Assembly: GCF_000380185.1 (NCBI RefSeq)
Contig: NZ_KB904749.1
Span: 1-64,000 of the forward strand
From: Thiofilum flexile DSM 14609
Lineage (GTDB): Bacteria > Pseudomonadota > Gammaproteobacteria > Thiotrichales > Thiotrichaceae
DNA: 64,000 nucleotides
Direction: 5' to 3'
The notes under the pieces were generated by a model, which saw only the letters and a program-made list of their open reading frames with translations, did no database searches and was not told the DNA's origin. Position numbers and translations under genes: made by a program. Shown one piece after another: positions 25,932-34,568 of this stretch. Position 1 is the stretch's first letter, and each line of letters opens with the position of its first letter.

Positions 25932-26552
25932 CTAGTAATCATCTATGTTGTTGTGACTAACAATGGGTGGTTTTGGGGTGAATGCTGTAGCTCGATCTTT
26001 AGCTTGTTCGTATATAAATAATAATACTATAATCAATAATATTATCGATAATACTAACTCATTTTTTAATATGCCAATGAATACTATCTTATTGGCAAAA
26101 AATAGTGTGATTAAAATAGCTATAAATAATGAAAATGTAGCAGCCAAGTATGTAAAAAAATTATATATCTTAATTGTTTTGTTAAATTCAGTCCATCGCT
26201 GTAGTGGCATTGTTTTGACTTTATCAAGTTTGTTTTTCAAATCAGTAAAAGGCTCTTCATATCTATCTAGTATTGCTATAACTTCTTTGCCAATCTTACT
26301 TTTGGCTGAGTAGTTGCCATCCTTATTTTTCATAACCCCCGCTGCGACAGCACGATTATGAGCATTATCTATTATATCTTTAGTGTTAGAGTATTCTTTA
26401 TGAGTATTTTTAAAATTATTTTTTTCATCAATTGATAACCAAAAATCTGATTTATTTCCAGAAATATCTTTTTTAAATTTTTTAATTTTAGAATGATAGA
26501 ATAGTGAAATTATAATAGTAATTATTAATGCTAAAATGAGAGGAAAAATCAT
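25932..26552 (-). CDS. Hypothetical membrane protein
   Basis: The 206-residue protein has one helix at the N-terminus (MIFPLILALIITIIISLFY), a polar lysine-rich middle part (25-125), and two further helices (about 132-155 and 162-185). No family is recognised. Base composition is clearly more AT-rich than that of the Puu and Pot genes on each side, as with the next unknown gene, which suggests that both were acquired together. The ribosome binding site is weak. Confidence 0.6.
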   Translation of the reverse strand: MIFPLILALIITIIISLFYHSKIKKFKKDISGNKSDFWLSIDEKNNFKNTHKEYSNTKDIIDNAHNRAVAAGVMKNKDGNYSAKSKIGKEVIAILDRYEEPFTDLKNKLDKVKTMPLQRWTEFNKTIKIYNFFTYLAATFSLFIAILITLFFANKIVFIGILKNELVLSIILLIIVLLFIYEQAKDRATAFTPKPPIVSHNNIDDY

Positions 26553-26639
26553 GGTTTTATTAGTCCGTTTTTAAGGTTAAAACCACCATCTTTAGACGGT
26601 TAGCTTTAGCGGCCTTAGTTTTGATGCAATTAAGGTAAT

Positions 26640-26740
26640 AGGATGAAAATCTATTAAAAGCGTGAGGTGCGATATTGGGTGGACGTTCAGTCCTCTGCGA
26701 TCCACGCTTAACCATTCAGCTTTAGCTGATGGTTGTTAAG
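26640..26740. other. Possible structured non-coding element
   Basis: This gap (26553-26842) has no gene. It holds an outer pairing AAGCGTG/CACGCTT around 26656-26710, an inner GGAC-GTTCA-GTCC hairpin, and a neat hairpin ACCATTCAGC-TTTA-GCTGATGGT near 26709-26732. It could be a small RNA, a terminator group or a mobile-element end. Support is only from pairing. Confidence 0.3.
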
Positions 26741-26842
26741 TTTCATTTAGATTTGATTTTTAGATAAAATCTATAAATAGTATTTTAAATATATTTAATA
26801 TTACTAATGAGTAATAATGTAATAAGACTTGATTCTAGAAAT

Positions 26843-27139
26843 TTACTTTTCTTCAACACCTATTTCAGTCCACTCATGATGGCAGTCATTACATAAAAAA
26901 TTACGCTTTATTTTAATGAATGTTTTTTGAACATGTCGATCTCTCTGTTTCCCATTACTTAGTTGCTCAGTAACTCGTACAGATTGCCTCCACCGATCTA
27001 GTTCTTGGCTAAATTGAGTAGAAAGTTTTTCTGATTTACAGGCAGGGCATTTTTTTATTGTTAATTTGTATATTATGAATAATATACCTAAACCCGATAA
27101 TATTAGTATGAATATTATTAGTGTGTCGCTGTTAATCAC
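26843..27139 (-). CDS. Small membrane-anchored zinc-ribbon-like protein
   Basis: The 98-residue protein begins with one membrane helix (LIIFILILSGLGILFIIYKL) and then has two CxxC pairs, CPAC near 33-36 and CNDC near 84-87, with a following HEW. Four cysteines arranged this way should bind one zinc ion. The start is GTG with AAGGTA upstream. Family unknown. AT-rich like its neighbour at 25932, with which it probably travelled. Confidence 0.6.
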   Translation of the reverse strand: MINSDTLIIFILILSGLGILFIIYKLTIKKCPACKSEKLSTQFSQELDRWRQSVRVTEQLSNGKQRDRHVQKTFIKIKRNFLCNDCHHEWTEIGVEEK

Positions 27140-27484
27140 GATACCTTACCTTTTATTGTTATTGTAGTTTAAGTATTGATTGTCACTAAGATAGAGTTAA
27201 TTTATTTTCCGTTGCTTTACTCTAGATAGATTTTTATCTAAGATAATATGTTTTTTATCAAGTATATGGTTTATTAATATAATGTAAACTGAACCATATG
27301 GTTACTATATATCTAAGGAACAGTTCTATAAGGTTCTAGTTCTCTCAACAGGGAAATAAGTTGCAATGTAAACTACGGGTGTGAAGATCCTAGTCTGTAC
27401 AATCAGGTATCTGACAATACCTTGACCTCCCTAACTATTGTGATCACAATCAATTTTATTCTAATTGCTCTATAAGGGGGGGCT
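27140..27484. other. Long AT-rich leader of puuB
   Basis: This 345-base stretch has no gene. It separates the AT-rich unknown gene from puuB and holds the operator-like palindrome at 27437-27450 and the AAGGGGGG ribosome binding site just before the puuB ATG. I see no riboswitch or tRNA shape. Confidence 0.5.
27437..27450. promoter_or_regulatory. Perfect 14-base palindrome before puuB
   Basis: ATTGTGATCACAAT is fully symmetric and lies 35 bases before the puuB start. It resembles a CRP half-site pair without the usual spacer, or a site for a GntR/FadR-type repressor. It shares TGTGATCA with the site before puuC. Identity of the binding protein is unknown. Confidence 0.5.
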
Positions 27485-28792
27485 ATGTCGAGTCAAGGCC
27501 AAACATCACATCCCGTTGATCATACCACGTCCTACTATGCGGCTTCGGCTCATCCTGCTCCTGCACGTCCTGCTTTACAAGGGCGTATCACGACAGACGT
27601 TTGTGTGATTGGGGCGGGTTTCACGGGCTTATCCACTGCGCTGCATTTAGCACAATATGGCTTTAAAGTCGTAGTGTTGGAGGGTAATCGGGTTGGCTGG
27701 GGCGCTTCGGGGCGCAATGGCGGGCAGATCGTCAATGGTTATAGCCGTGACCTGAGTGTCATTGAAGCACGCTATGGCAAAGAGGCCTCCGATGCGCTTG
27801 GTGCTATGTCCTTAGAGGGGGGCGATATTATTCGCTCCTTGGTTAAGCAGTATAATATTCAATGTGATCTCAAACCCCATAATGTGGTGGCAGCTCTGAA
27901 TCCGCGCCAACTCCATGAATTAGAACAGGTGAAAACTAATTGGGAGCAACACGGTCATACTGAATTAGAGATGCTAGATAAAGCCCAACTCCAGCAGCAT
28001 GTAGCAACCGAGTGTTATATTGGCGCTTTATTAGACAAGCGTGGCGGACATTTACACCCGCTAAATTTATGTCTAGGGGAAGCGGCGGCGATCGAATCCT
28101 TAGGTGGGCAGATTTTTGAAGACTCACGCGTGGTACAAGTATTGCATGATCAAGCTAAGCCATTGGTTAAAACGGCACAGGGTGAAGTAGAGGCCAATTA
28201 TGTGGTGGTCTGTGGTAATGCCTATCTAGGGGATGCTGTCCCTGAACTCACCAATAAAATTATGCCAGTGAGTACCCAAGTATTAACCACCGAAGTATTA
28301 GGTGCAGAAAAATGCCAAGCACTGATGCCAGCGGGGACTTGTATTGAGGATGCCAATTTCTTTTTAGATTATTACCGTATGACGGCTGATCATCGTTTAT
28401 TATATGGAGGGGGTACTGTGTACGGCGGCGCGGAACCCGCTGATATTGTGCAAAAAATTCGCCCTCACTTAGAAAAGGTTTTCCCCACTCTAAAAGATGT
28501 TAAGATCGAATATGCGTGGAGTGGTAATTTTGCGCTGACGCTTACTCGTATTCCCCATTTTGGGCGGCTGAAGAATACGGTATATTTTGCTCATGGTTAC
28601 AGTGGGCATGGCGTCACCTGTACCCATTTAGCGGGGAAGCTGATTGCCGATACTTTAAAGGGTGATGCGACTCGTTTTGATAGTTTTGCGCGTTTACCTT
28701 ACTACCCCTTTCCGGGCGGGCGCTTATTGCGAGTGCCGTTAACCGTGATGGGGTCGTGGTGGTATCTTTTACGGGATCGGTTAGGTGTTTAA
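27485..28792 (+). CDS. puuB: Gamma-glutamylputrescine oxidoreductase (PuuB-like)
   Basis: PuuB is a DAO-type flavoprotein that oxidises gamma-glutamylputrescine to the aldehyde, releasing ammonia and peroxide. The 435-residue protein has the FAD dinucleotide fold VIGAGFTGLSTALHLA near 40, followed by the hallmark GWGASGRNGGQI, and the C-terminal FAD contact GYSGHGVTCTHLAGK. Family, length and context fit. A puuA gamma-glutamylputrescine synthetase is not in the window, so it must lie elsewhere or the true substrate is free putrescine. It precedes potF by about 140 bases. Confidence 0.88.
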   Translation: MSSQGQTSHPVDHTTSYYAASAHPAPARPALQGRITTDVCVIGAGFTGLSTALHLAQYGFKVVVLEGNRVGWGASGRNGGQIVNGYSRDLSVIEARYGKEASDALGAMSLEGGDIIRSLVKQYNIQCDLKPHNVVAALNPRQLHELEQVKTNWEQHGHTELEMLDKAQLQQHVATECYIGALLDKRGGHLHPLNLCLGEAAAIESLGGQIFEDSRVVQVLHDQAKPLVKTAQGEVEANYVVVCGNAYLGDAVPELTNKIMPVSTQVLTTEVLGAEKCQALMPAGTCIEDANFFLDYYRMTADHRLLYGGGTVYGGAEPADIVQKIRPHLEKVFPTLKDVKIEYAWSGNFALTLTRIPHFGRLKNTVYFAHGYSGHGVTCTHLAGKLIADTLKGDATRFDSFARLPYYPFPGGRLLRVPLTVMGSWWYLLRDRLGV

Positions 28793-28935
28793 GCATAAAA
28801 CGAAGCTTGCTGCATTTAACTTTTTTATCAATTTTTCCAAGGTTGAAATCTCTCCTTTCAGGGAGATATATTGATTTGGGCATGGATTGAAACATATCAA
28901 CAAACTGACATTTTTTAGACGGGAGATTAGTACGA

Positions 28936-30036
28936 ATGCAATTTAAAGCTCTTATACTCGCCACTTCTTTGGCTCTTGGTTTGGTTACCTCAGTCGCTGC
29001 AGAAGATGCCAAGGTCGTCAATGTCTATAACTGGTCAGATTATTTTGACCCTGCTTATTTAAAGAAATTTGAAGAAAAGACTGGCATTAAAGTCAATTAC
29101 GACGTGTATGACTCTAATGAAATGCTCGAAGCTAAGCTAATGGCAGGGGGCAGTGGTTATGATGTGGTATTCCCCTCTGGTAACTTCCTGGCGCGTCAAA
29201 TTAAAGCGGGTGTTTACAGCGAAATAGATAAAGCTAAATTAAGCAACTACGGTAATTTAGATCCTAAAATGCTGGACAATATGAAGACCCATGATCCTGA
29301 TAATAAATATGGTGTACCTTATACCTGGGGCACACTGGGGATTGCTTATAATAAAAAAATGATCGCAGATCGTTTAGGTGCTGATACTAAAATTGATAGC
29401 TGGGATTATTTATTTAAACCCGAAATTACCGCAAAGCTAAAAGATTGTGGCTTAGTATTAATGGATGCACCCTCAGATGTGGTATCGGTTGCGATGAACT
29501 ATGCCGGTGTTAAAGATCCCAATAGTGAGGAAGGAGCCGATTTAGAGAAGGCCATTGAGGTGTTGAAAGGAGCACGTGAGAGTGTGAAATACTTTAGCTC
29601 CTCTAAGCAAATTTCTGATTTAGCCAATGGCGAGGTCTGTATTGCTATGGGCTATAATGGTGACATGCTACAAGCCCAAACTCGTGCCGAAGAAGCGAAT
29701 AAGGGTGTCGAAATTGAATATGTGATTCCTAAAGAAGGAACCCAAATTTGGTTTGACAATATGGCCATTCCAGCCGATGCAAAAAATAAAGAGAATGCCT
29801 ATCAATTTATTAATTTCGTGCTAGAACCCGAAACCGCTGCTTCAGTAGCGAATCTGGTCTCTTATGCGATGGCTAATGCGAAGGCAACCGATTTAATTAA
29901 TGATGACATTAAAAATAATCCGGGCATTTATCCACCTGCTGAAGTACAAGCTAAATTCTTCCCTGCTAAAGCCCATAGCGCGAGTTTCGACCGCAAACTC
30001 TCACGCGCTTGGACGGCATTGAAAACTGATCGTTAA
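28936..30036 (+). CDS. potF: Putrescine-binding periplasmic protein
   Basis: PotF captures putrescine in the periplasm for the PotGHI transporter. The 366-residue protein has a signal peptide ending VAAEDA and a mature start VVNVYNWSDYFDP, whose NWSDY section is the family hallmark. The polyamine-binding acidic and aromatic residues in YNWSDY, TWGTLGIAYN, IAMGYNGD and IWFDN blocks are kept. It is followed by a hairpin and the potG gene. Expression is expected to exceed that of the membrane parts. Confidence 0.93.
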   Translation: MQFKALILATSLALGLVTSVAAEDAKVVNVYNWSDYFDPAYLKKFEEKTGIKVNYDVYDSNEMLEAKLMAGGSGYDVVFPSGNFLARQIKAGVYSEIDKAKLSNYGNLDPKMLDNMKTHDPDNKYGVPYTWGTLGIAYNKKMIADRLGADTKIDSWDYLFKPEITAKLKDCGLVLMDAPSDVVSVAMNYAGVKDPNSEEGADLEKAIEVLKGARESVKYFSSSKQISDLANGEVCIAMGYNGDMLQAQTRAEEANKGVEIEYVIPKEGTQIWFDNMAIPADAKNKENAYQFINFVLEPETAASVANLVSYAMANAKATDLINDDIKNNPGIYPPAEVQAKFFPAKAHSASFDRKLSRAWTALKTDR

Positions 30037-30052
30037 TAGCTAAACACGCTTG

Positions 30053-30076
30053 GGGTAGGAGATTAACTTCCTACCC
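30053..30076 (+). other. Intercistronic hairpin between potF and potG
   Basis: GGGTAGGA (30053-30060) pairs fully with TCCTACCC (30069-30076). Hairpins after the binding-protein gene commonly protect the upstream message or partly terminate it, so PotF is made in excess. Confidence 0.65.
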
Positions 30077-30113
30077 TAGCTTATTATTACCTATCCTATG
30101 AGGGTTTCTTTTG

Positions 30114-31283
30114 ATGACCCAAGCTGCTCTAGCTACAACGCCACCAACGGGTGTGCCAACTACTGATAAACCTTCAACTAGTGTACCTGATACCGAGAAG
30201 CCCTTTATTCAAATTAAGAATGTCACTAAACGTTTTGGTGATTTTATTGCGGTCGATAATGTCAGCCTTGATATTTATCGCTCGGAATTATTCTGCCTCT
30301 TAGGCGGATCGGGCTGTGGTAAAAGTACGCTATTACGTATGTTAGCCGGATTTGAAAATCCGACCCAAGGACAGATTCTGATTGATGGCGTGGATATGGC
30401 GGGTATTCCACCTTGGGAACGTCCGGTCAATATGATGTTTCAATCTTATGCCTTATTTCCCCATTTAAGTGTCGAGAGCAATATTGCTTTTGGCTTAAAA
30501 CGCGAAGGGGTCAAGCGCGATGAGATTAAACAACGTGTTGATGACATGCTGAAATTAGTGCAGCTTAGCCAATTTGCTAAACGTAAACCCGATCAATTAT
30601 CCGGTGGACAGCGGCAACGGGTAGCCTTAGCTCGCGCCTTAATTAAACGCCCTAAATTACTCTTACTCGATGAGCCGCTCGGTGCCTTAGATAAAAAACT
30701 GCGAGAAGAAACCCAATTTGAATTGGTCAATATTCAAGATAAATTAGGCGTGACTTTCGTGGTAGTAACCCATGATCAAGAGGAAGCCATGACCTTAGCC
30801 TCGCGGATTGGGGTGATGAGTCAAGGCGAGATTATTCAAATCGGCTCGCCCTCGGAAATTTATGAATATCCGGTCAATCGCTTTGTGGCGCAATTTATTG
30901 GCTCGGTGAATATTTTTGCTGGAGTAGTGACCGAAGATGAGCCAGATTATACCGAAATTATGTCAGAAGAGGCCGGTACGCTGATTCATATTGATCATGG
31001 GGTGAGCTGTGCGCCTGAGCAAGAAATGTGGGTAGCCGCACGTCCTGAAAAAATTATGCTCAGCCACGAGCAGCCGCAACAGCCCTATAACTGGACCAAA
31101 GGGGTCATTAAAGAGGTCGCCTATATGGGCAGCAGCTCGATTTATAAGATCGAACTGGCCTCTGGGAAAATGGTGCGGGTGGAGCGCATTAATCGTATTC
31201 GTCGTGAAGAGGATGGCTTTACTTGGGAAACACCCGTGTATTTGTCGTGGGAATCCGGCGATTGCGTGGTGCTAAGCTCATGA
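30114..31283 (+). CDS. potG: Putrescine ABC transporter ATP-binding protein
   Basis: The ATPase has 389 residues from the ATG at 30114. An N-terminal extension of about 30 Thr/Pro-rich residues precedes the ABC domain: Walker A LGGSGCGKST, signature LSGGQRQRVALARAL, Walker B LLLLDEPLGALD and the switch histidine in VVTHDQEE. The C-terminal TOBE-like regulatory section (VAARPEKIML) follows. The gene overlaps potH by four bases (ATGA). It powers import of putrescine with PotF, PotH and PotI. Confidence 0.94.
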   Translation: MTQAALATTPPTGVPTTDKPSTSVPDTEKPFIQIKNVTKRFGDFIAVDNVSLDIYRSELFCLLGGSGCGKSTLLRMLAGFENPTQGQILIDGVDMAGIPPWERPVNMMFQSYALFPHLSVESNIAFGLKREGVKRDEIKQRVDDMLKLVQLSQFAKRKPDQLSGGQRQRVALARALIKRPKLLLLDEPLGALDKKLREETQFELVNIQDKLGVTFVVVTHDQEEAMTLASRIGVMSQGEIIQIGSPSEIYEYPVNRFVAQFIGSVNIFAGVVTEDEPDYTEIMSEEAGTLIHIDHGVSCAPEQEMWVAARPEKIMLSHEQPQQPYNWTKGVIKEVAYMGSSSIYKIELASGKMVRVERINRIRREEDGFTWETPVYLSWESGDCVVLSS

Positions 31284-32233
31284 ATACCCTAACCCGCCCT
31301 GTACGCCCCTCCGCTTTGGAGCGGTGGTGGCAAAGTACCGTACATTTTCTGCGTCAAGGACGGCATTTTGTTATTGCTATTCCGATGACTTGGTTGGTCT
31401 TATTTTTTCTCATTCCTTTTGCGGTTGTTTTTAAAATCTCATTGAGTGAAAAGGCTCTTTCTATTCCGCCTGTCAGTAGTTTATGGGGCTGGAATAGCGA
31501 GGATGCCATGGTGACGCTGAGCCTGTATTTAGGTAATTATAAATTTCTCTGGGAAGATAACTTATACCTAGATGCCTATTTAAGCTCCATTAAAATCGCG
31601 GCTATTTCAACGGTTATTACCTTACTAGTGGCCTATCCCATTGCCTATTTGATTGCTCGCAGCAAAAAATATCGCTATGTATTATTAGCACTAGTCATTT
31701 TGCCTTTCTGGACTTCGTTCCTATTACGGGTTTATGCTTGGATGGGGTTTTTAAATAAAAATGGGGTGATTAATAATATTCTACTATCGCTAGGGATTAT
31801 TGATGAACCACTGAATATGATTGGGACTAATTTTGCAGTCTATATTGGGGTGGTGTATACCTATTTACCCTTTATGATCTTGCCCTTATATACGATATTG
31901 GAAAAGCTAGATGAGTCCTTATTAGAAGCTTCTGCCGATTTGGGGGCTAAACCCTATGAAACCTTTTTACATGTCGTATTACCGCTCTCCATACCCGGTA
32001 TTATTGCCGGAAGCTTATTGGTGTTTATTCCGGTAGTGGGTGAGTTTGTGATTCCGACTTTATTAGGCGGCTCCGATACCTTAATGATTGGACGGGTATT
32101 ATGGGATGAGTTCTTTACTAATCGCGATTGGCCTATGGCGTCAGCCGTAGCGATTGTGATGTTGGTATTCCTAGTGATTCCTATGATGGTGTTACGTCGG
32201 GTACAAGATGTTAGACAGGAGCGTAATACATGA
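31280..32233 (+). CDS. potH: Putrescine ABC transporter permease
   Basis: From the ATG that overlaps the potG stop, the protein has 317 residues with six membrane helices. The cytoplasmic EAA loop, DESLLEASADLGAKPYETF, which docks on PotG, is intact near residue 220. A codon 57 bases upstream in the same frame would read through the potG end and is unlikely. The next gene overlaps by four bases. Confidence 0.93.
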   Translation: MNTLTRPVRPSALERWWQSTVHFLRQGRHFVIAIPMTWLVLFFLIPFAVVFKISLSEKALSIPPVSSLWGWNSEDAMVTLSLYLGNYKFLWEDNLYLDAYLSSIKIAAISTVITLLVAYPIAYLIARSKKYRYVLLALVILPFWTSFLLRVYAWMGFLNKNGVINNILLSLGIIDEPLNMIGTNFAVYIGVVYTYLPFMILPLYTILEKLDESLLEASADLGAKPYETFLHVVLPLSIPGIIAGSLLVFIPVVGEFVIPTLLGGSDTLMIGRVLWDEFFTNRDWPMASAVAIVMLVFLVIPMMVLRRVQDVRQERNT

Positions 32234-33039
32234 AATCACGCGCTAACTTTTTAATGATTGCCGCATCCTTAGGGTTTGCGTTTCTGTATTTACCCATTAT
32301 CTCATTAGTTATTTTTAGTTTTAATGAATCTAAATTAGTGACGGTATGGGGTGGCTTTTCGACTAAATGGTATACCTCACTCTTAGAAAATGAAGCTTTA
32401 AAAGATGCTTTAGTCAATAGCTTAATAGTCGCTTCGGTGAGTGCCAGTTTAGCGACCGTATTAGGAACAATAGCAGCCTTGAGCTTAACCCGCCTGGGTA
32501 ATTTTAGAGGTAAAACACTCTTATCCGGCATGGTCACCTCACCTATGGTTATGCCGGATGTGATTATTGGGTTATCGCTCTTATTATTATTTGTGGCGAT
32601 GGAGGGTTTAATTGGCTGGCCTGCCGGGCGTAGTTTAACGACTATTATTATTGCCCATACGACCTTTTGTATGGCCTATGTAACAGTAGTCGTACAGTCA
32701 CGCCTAAGTAATATGGATGAGTCGTTGCAAGAGGCTGCTTTAGACTTAGGGGCTAAACCTTTTTCATTATTCTTTTTAATAACCTTACCTTTAATTATAC
32801 CCGCATTAGTATCCGGTTGGTTATTGGCTTTTACTTTATCCTTTGATGATTTAGTCATTGCCAGTTTCGTAGCAGGGCCGGGGAATAGTACCCTACCGAT
32901 GATTATTTTCTCTAAAGTACGTTTAGGGGTAAGCCCAGATATTAATGCACTAGCAACCATTATGATTAGCATTGTGGCACTAGGGGTTTTAGTCGCCATT
33001 TGGAATATTAGTCGTAGCTCAAAAAGGAAAAAAGTATGA
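32230..33039 (+). CDS. potI: Putrescine ABC transporter permease
   Basis: This 269-residue protein is the second permease of the importer, with six helices and its own EAA loop, DESLQEAALDLGAKPFSLF, near residue 170. It ends in a short basic tail (SSKRKK). ATGA overlaps join it to potH before and speB after, so the whole set from potG to speB is translationally coupled. Confidence 0.93.
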   Translation: MKSRANFLMIAASLGFAFLYLPIISLVIFSFNESKLVTVWGGFSTKWYTSLLENEALKDALVNSLIVASVSASLATVLGTIAALSLTRLGNFRGKTLLSGMVTSPMVMPDVIIGLSLLLLFVAMEGLIGWPAGRSLTTIIIAHTTFCMAYVTVVVQSRLSNMDESLQEAALDLGAKPFSLFFLITLPLIIPALVSGWLLAFTLSFDDLVIASFVAGPGNSTLPMIIFSKVRLGVSPDINALATIMISIVALGVLVAIWNISRSSKRKKV

Positions 33040-34007
33040 GTGAATCCTACGGCGATCAAGCCGCTTTTAAATCAGAGCTATTAGGGCGCTGGCCTGAAAT
33101 GACCTATGGGGGGATTTTGAGTTTTTTACGTCGCCCCTATCGACGTGATTTAACAGGTGTTGATGTAGCGGTCAGTGGCATTCCCTATGATAGTGCCGTT
33201 ACGAATCGTCCCGGAGCGCGTTTTGGGCCGCGTGCTATTCGGGCTGCCTCTACGCAATTAGCGGAATTGAAATCTTTTCCCTTCGGCTTTGACCCCTTTG
33301 AAGTGTTGTCGGTGGTGGATTATGGGGATTGTTTTATGGATCCGCATCATCCTGAAACCGTCGTGGAGTCGATTCAAAGTCATATAGCGACTGTATTAAA
33401 AGCGGGTGTTATTCCCCTGAGCTTGGGGGGGGACCATTTTGTCACTTATCCGATTTTGAGAGCAATCGCCGAGCAGCATGGTGCGGTAGCCTTGCTACAT
33501 TTTGATGCCCATTGTGATACATGGGACGATGACGGCACGCGCTTTGATCACGGCAGTATGTTTTTACGCGCTAAACGTGAAGGCTTGATTGATGTCGATC
33601 ACTCGGTGCAAGTGGGGATTCGCACCTATAATGACTCCGATCATGGCTTTGAGATTCTGAGTGCACCTTGGATTCATCGCCACGGCATTGAGGAGACGGT
33701 GCAGCGGATTAAAGCGCGTGTAGGAGATAAAAAAGTATACCTGACTTTTGATATTGACTGTATTGATCCGGCCTTTGCACCGGGTACGGGAACGCCTGTA
33801 GTTGGGGGCTTATCCACCGCGCAAGCCTTGGGGATTGTACGCGAATTAGGCAGCCTAAATCTGGTGGGCTTAGATGTCATGGAAGTGGCACCCGCTTATG
33901 ATGTATCAGAGATTACGGCGATTGCAGGGGCGACGTTAGCGCATGATTTTTTATGCTTATTAGCGGAGAAAAAAGGCGCTAAGCGGCTTCCGGTTGGTCA
34001 TGTTTAA
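33036..34007 (+). CDS. speB: Agmatinase
   Basis: SpeB hydrolyses agmatine to putrescine and urea with two manganese ions. The 323-residue ureohydrolase has all metal ligands: GGDHFVTYP, HFDAHCDTWDD and TFDIDCIDPAFAPGTGTP, the last being the family signature. The N-terminal YDSAVTNRPGARFGP is typical of agmatinases rather than arginases. It is the last gene of the pot operon, so putrescine import and synthesis from agmatine are made together. A truncated OsmC-like gene lies 19 bases downstream. Confidence 0.93.
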   Translation: MSESYGDQAAFKSELLGRWPEMTYGGILSFLRRPYRRDLTGVDVAVSGIPYDSAVTNRPGARFGPRAIRAASTQLAELKSFPFGFDPFEVLSVVDYGDCFMDPHHPETVVESIQSHIATVLKAGVIPLSLGGDHFVTYPILRAIAEQHGAVALLHFDAHCDTWDDDGTRFDHGSMFLRAKREGLIDVDHSVQVGIRTYNDSDHGFEILSAPWIHRHGIEETVQRIKARVGDKKVYLTFDIDCIDPAFAPGTGTPVVGGLSTAQALGIVRELGSLNLVGLDVMEVAPAYDVSEITAIAGATLAHDFLCLLAEKKGAKRLPVGHV

Positions 34008-34026
34008 TTAATAAGAGTCTAGACTT

Positions 34027-34188
34027 ATGAGTGCTAAGTATTTTGCTACGGTTAGTTGGCAGTCCGATGGGACAACATTTACTGCAGGTCGATATAGTCG
34101 CGCTCATAGCTGGACATTTGATGGCGGACTAGAGGTGCAGGCCTCTAGCTCGCCTCATGTGGTGCCTTTGTCTTACTCAGATGAGTAG
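34027..34188 (+). pseudogene. Truncated OsmC-family gene (N-terminal 53 codons only)
   Basis: The short frame starts MSAKYFATVSWQSDG and continues RYSRAHSWTFDGG and SSSPHVVPLSYSDE before TAG. I recognise this as the N-terminus of OsmC/OhrA-type peroxidase relatives, which run to about 140-160 residues and carry two reactive cysteines in the part that is missing. The sequence stops at the point where the family continues with a proline and the acidic ...EEAFVAA helix. It cannot be active and appears to be a deletion remnant of what once followed speB. Confidence 0.75.
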
Positions 34189-34199
34189 GCGGTTACTGA

Positions 34200-34568
34200 C
34201 TAGTTGAGTACACAAGGCTTAATCCGAATCACCTCTAAACTTGTATCCTTTAAATCCCTACAGGTTTTATCTTCAGTGCAAAGTTGCCAGTTACTGACAG
34301 TAGCATTGGAATTAGCCAATACTATTTCAGGTAAGGGTGGCACCTGTGGATGCCACTCCCACCAACCCTCTTTTAGTACGGCATCATCAGCGGGTTCCAT
34401 ACCTGCCCCTGATCCTTTCACTCGCGCCGTATCGAGCACGAGGCCTTGAGACTCTACGCGCCATTGCTCTTGCCACTCCACTTTTTCTACAGAGTGTATC
34501 CAGTTTAGGCTAAAAGCATGACCACCTAATTGTAAAGTGCCTGCCGCTAATAAAATGCAGATACTCAA
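34200..34568 (-). CDS. DUF1850 protein of the TAXI-TRAP transporter set
   Basis: The 122-residue protein has a hydrophobic N-terminus and the DUF1850 features FSLNWIHSVEK (the conserved HSVE) and GSGAGMEP. DUF1850 proteins are encoded with TAXI-type TRAP transporters and sit in the periplasm or membrane; their part in transport is unclear. The start overlaps the permease stop by four bases (ATGA). The protein has two cysteine pairs in its C-terminal third (CTEDKTC and a late CVLN), which may form disulfides. Confidence 0.85.
   Translation of the reverse strand: MSICILLAAGTLQLGGHAFSLNWIHSVEKVEWQEQWRVESQGLVLDTARVKGSGAGMEPADDAVLKEGWWEWHPQVPPLPEIVLANSNATVSNWQLCTEDKTCRDLKDTSLEVIRIKPCVLN

Noticed and set aside
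27140..27484. Riboswitch or tRNA in the puuB leader
   Set aside because: No cloverleaf, T-loop sequence or known riboswitch core was seen; only the palindrome at 27437-27450 stands out.
34204..34449. 81-codon plus-strand frame opposite the DUF1850 gene
   Set aside because: The minus-strand frame has a recognised family, a four-base operon overlap and an intact length, so the plus-strand frame is a shadow.
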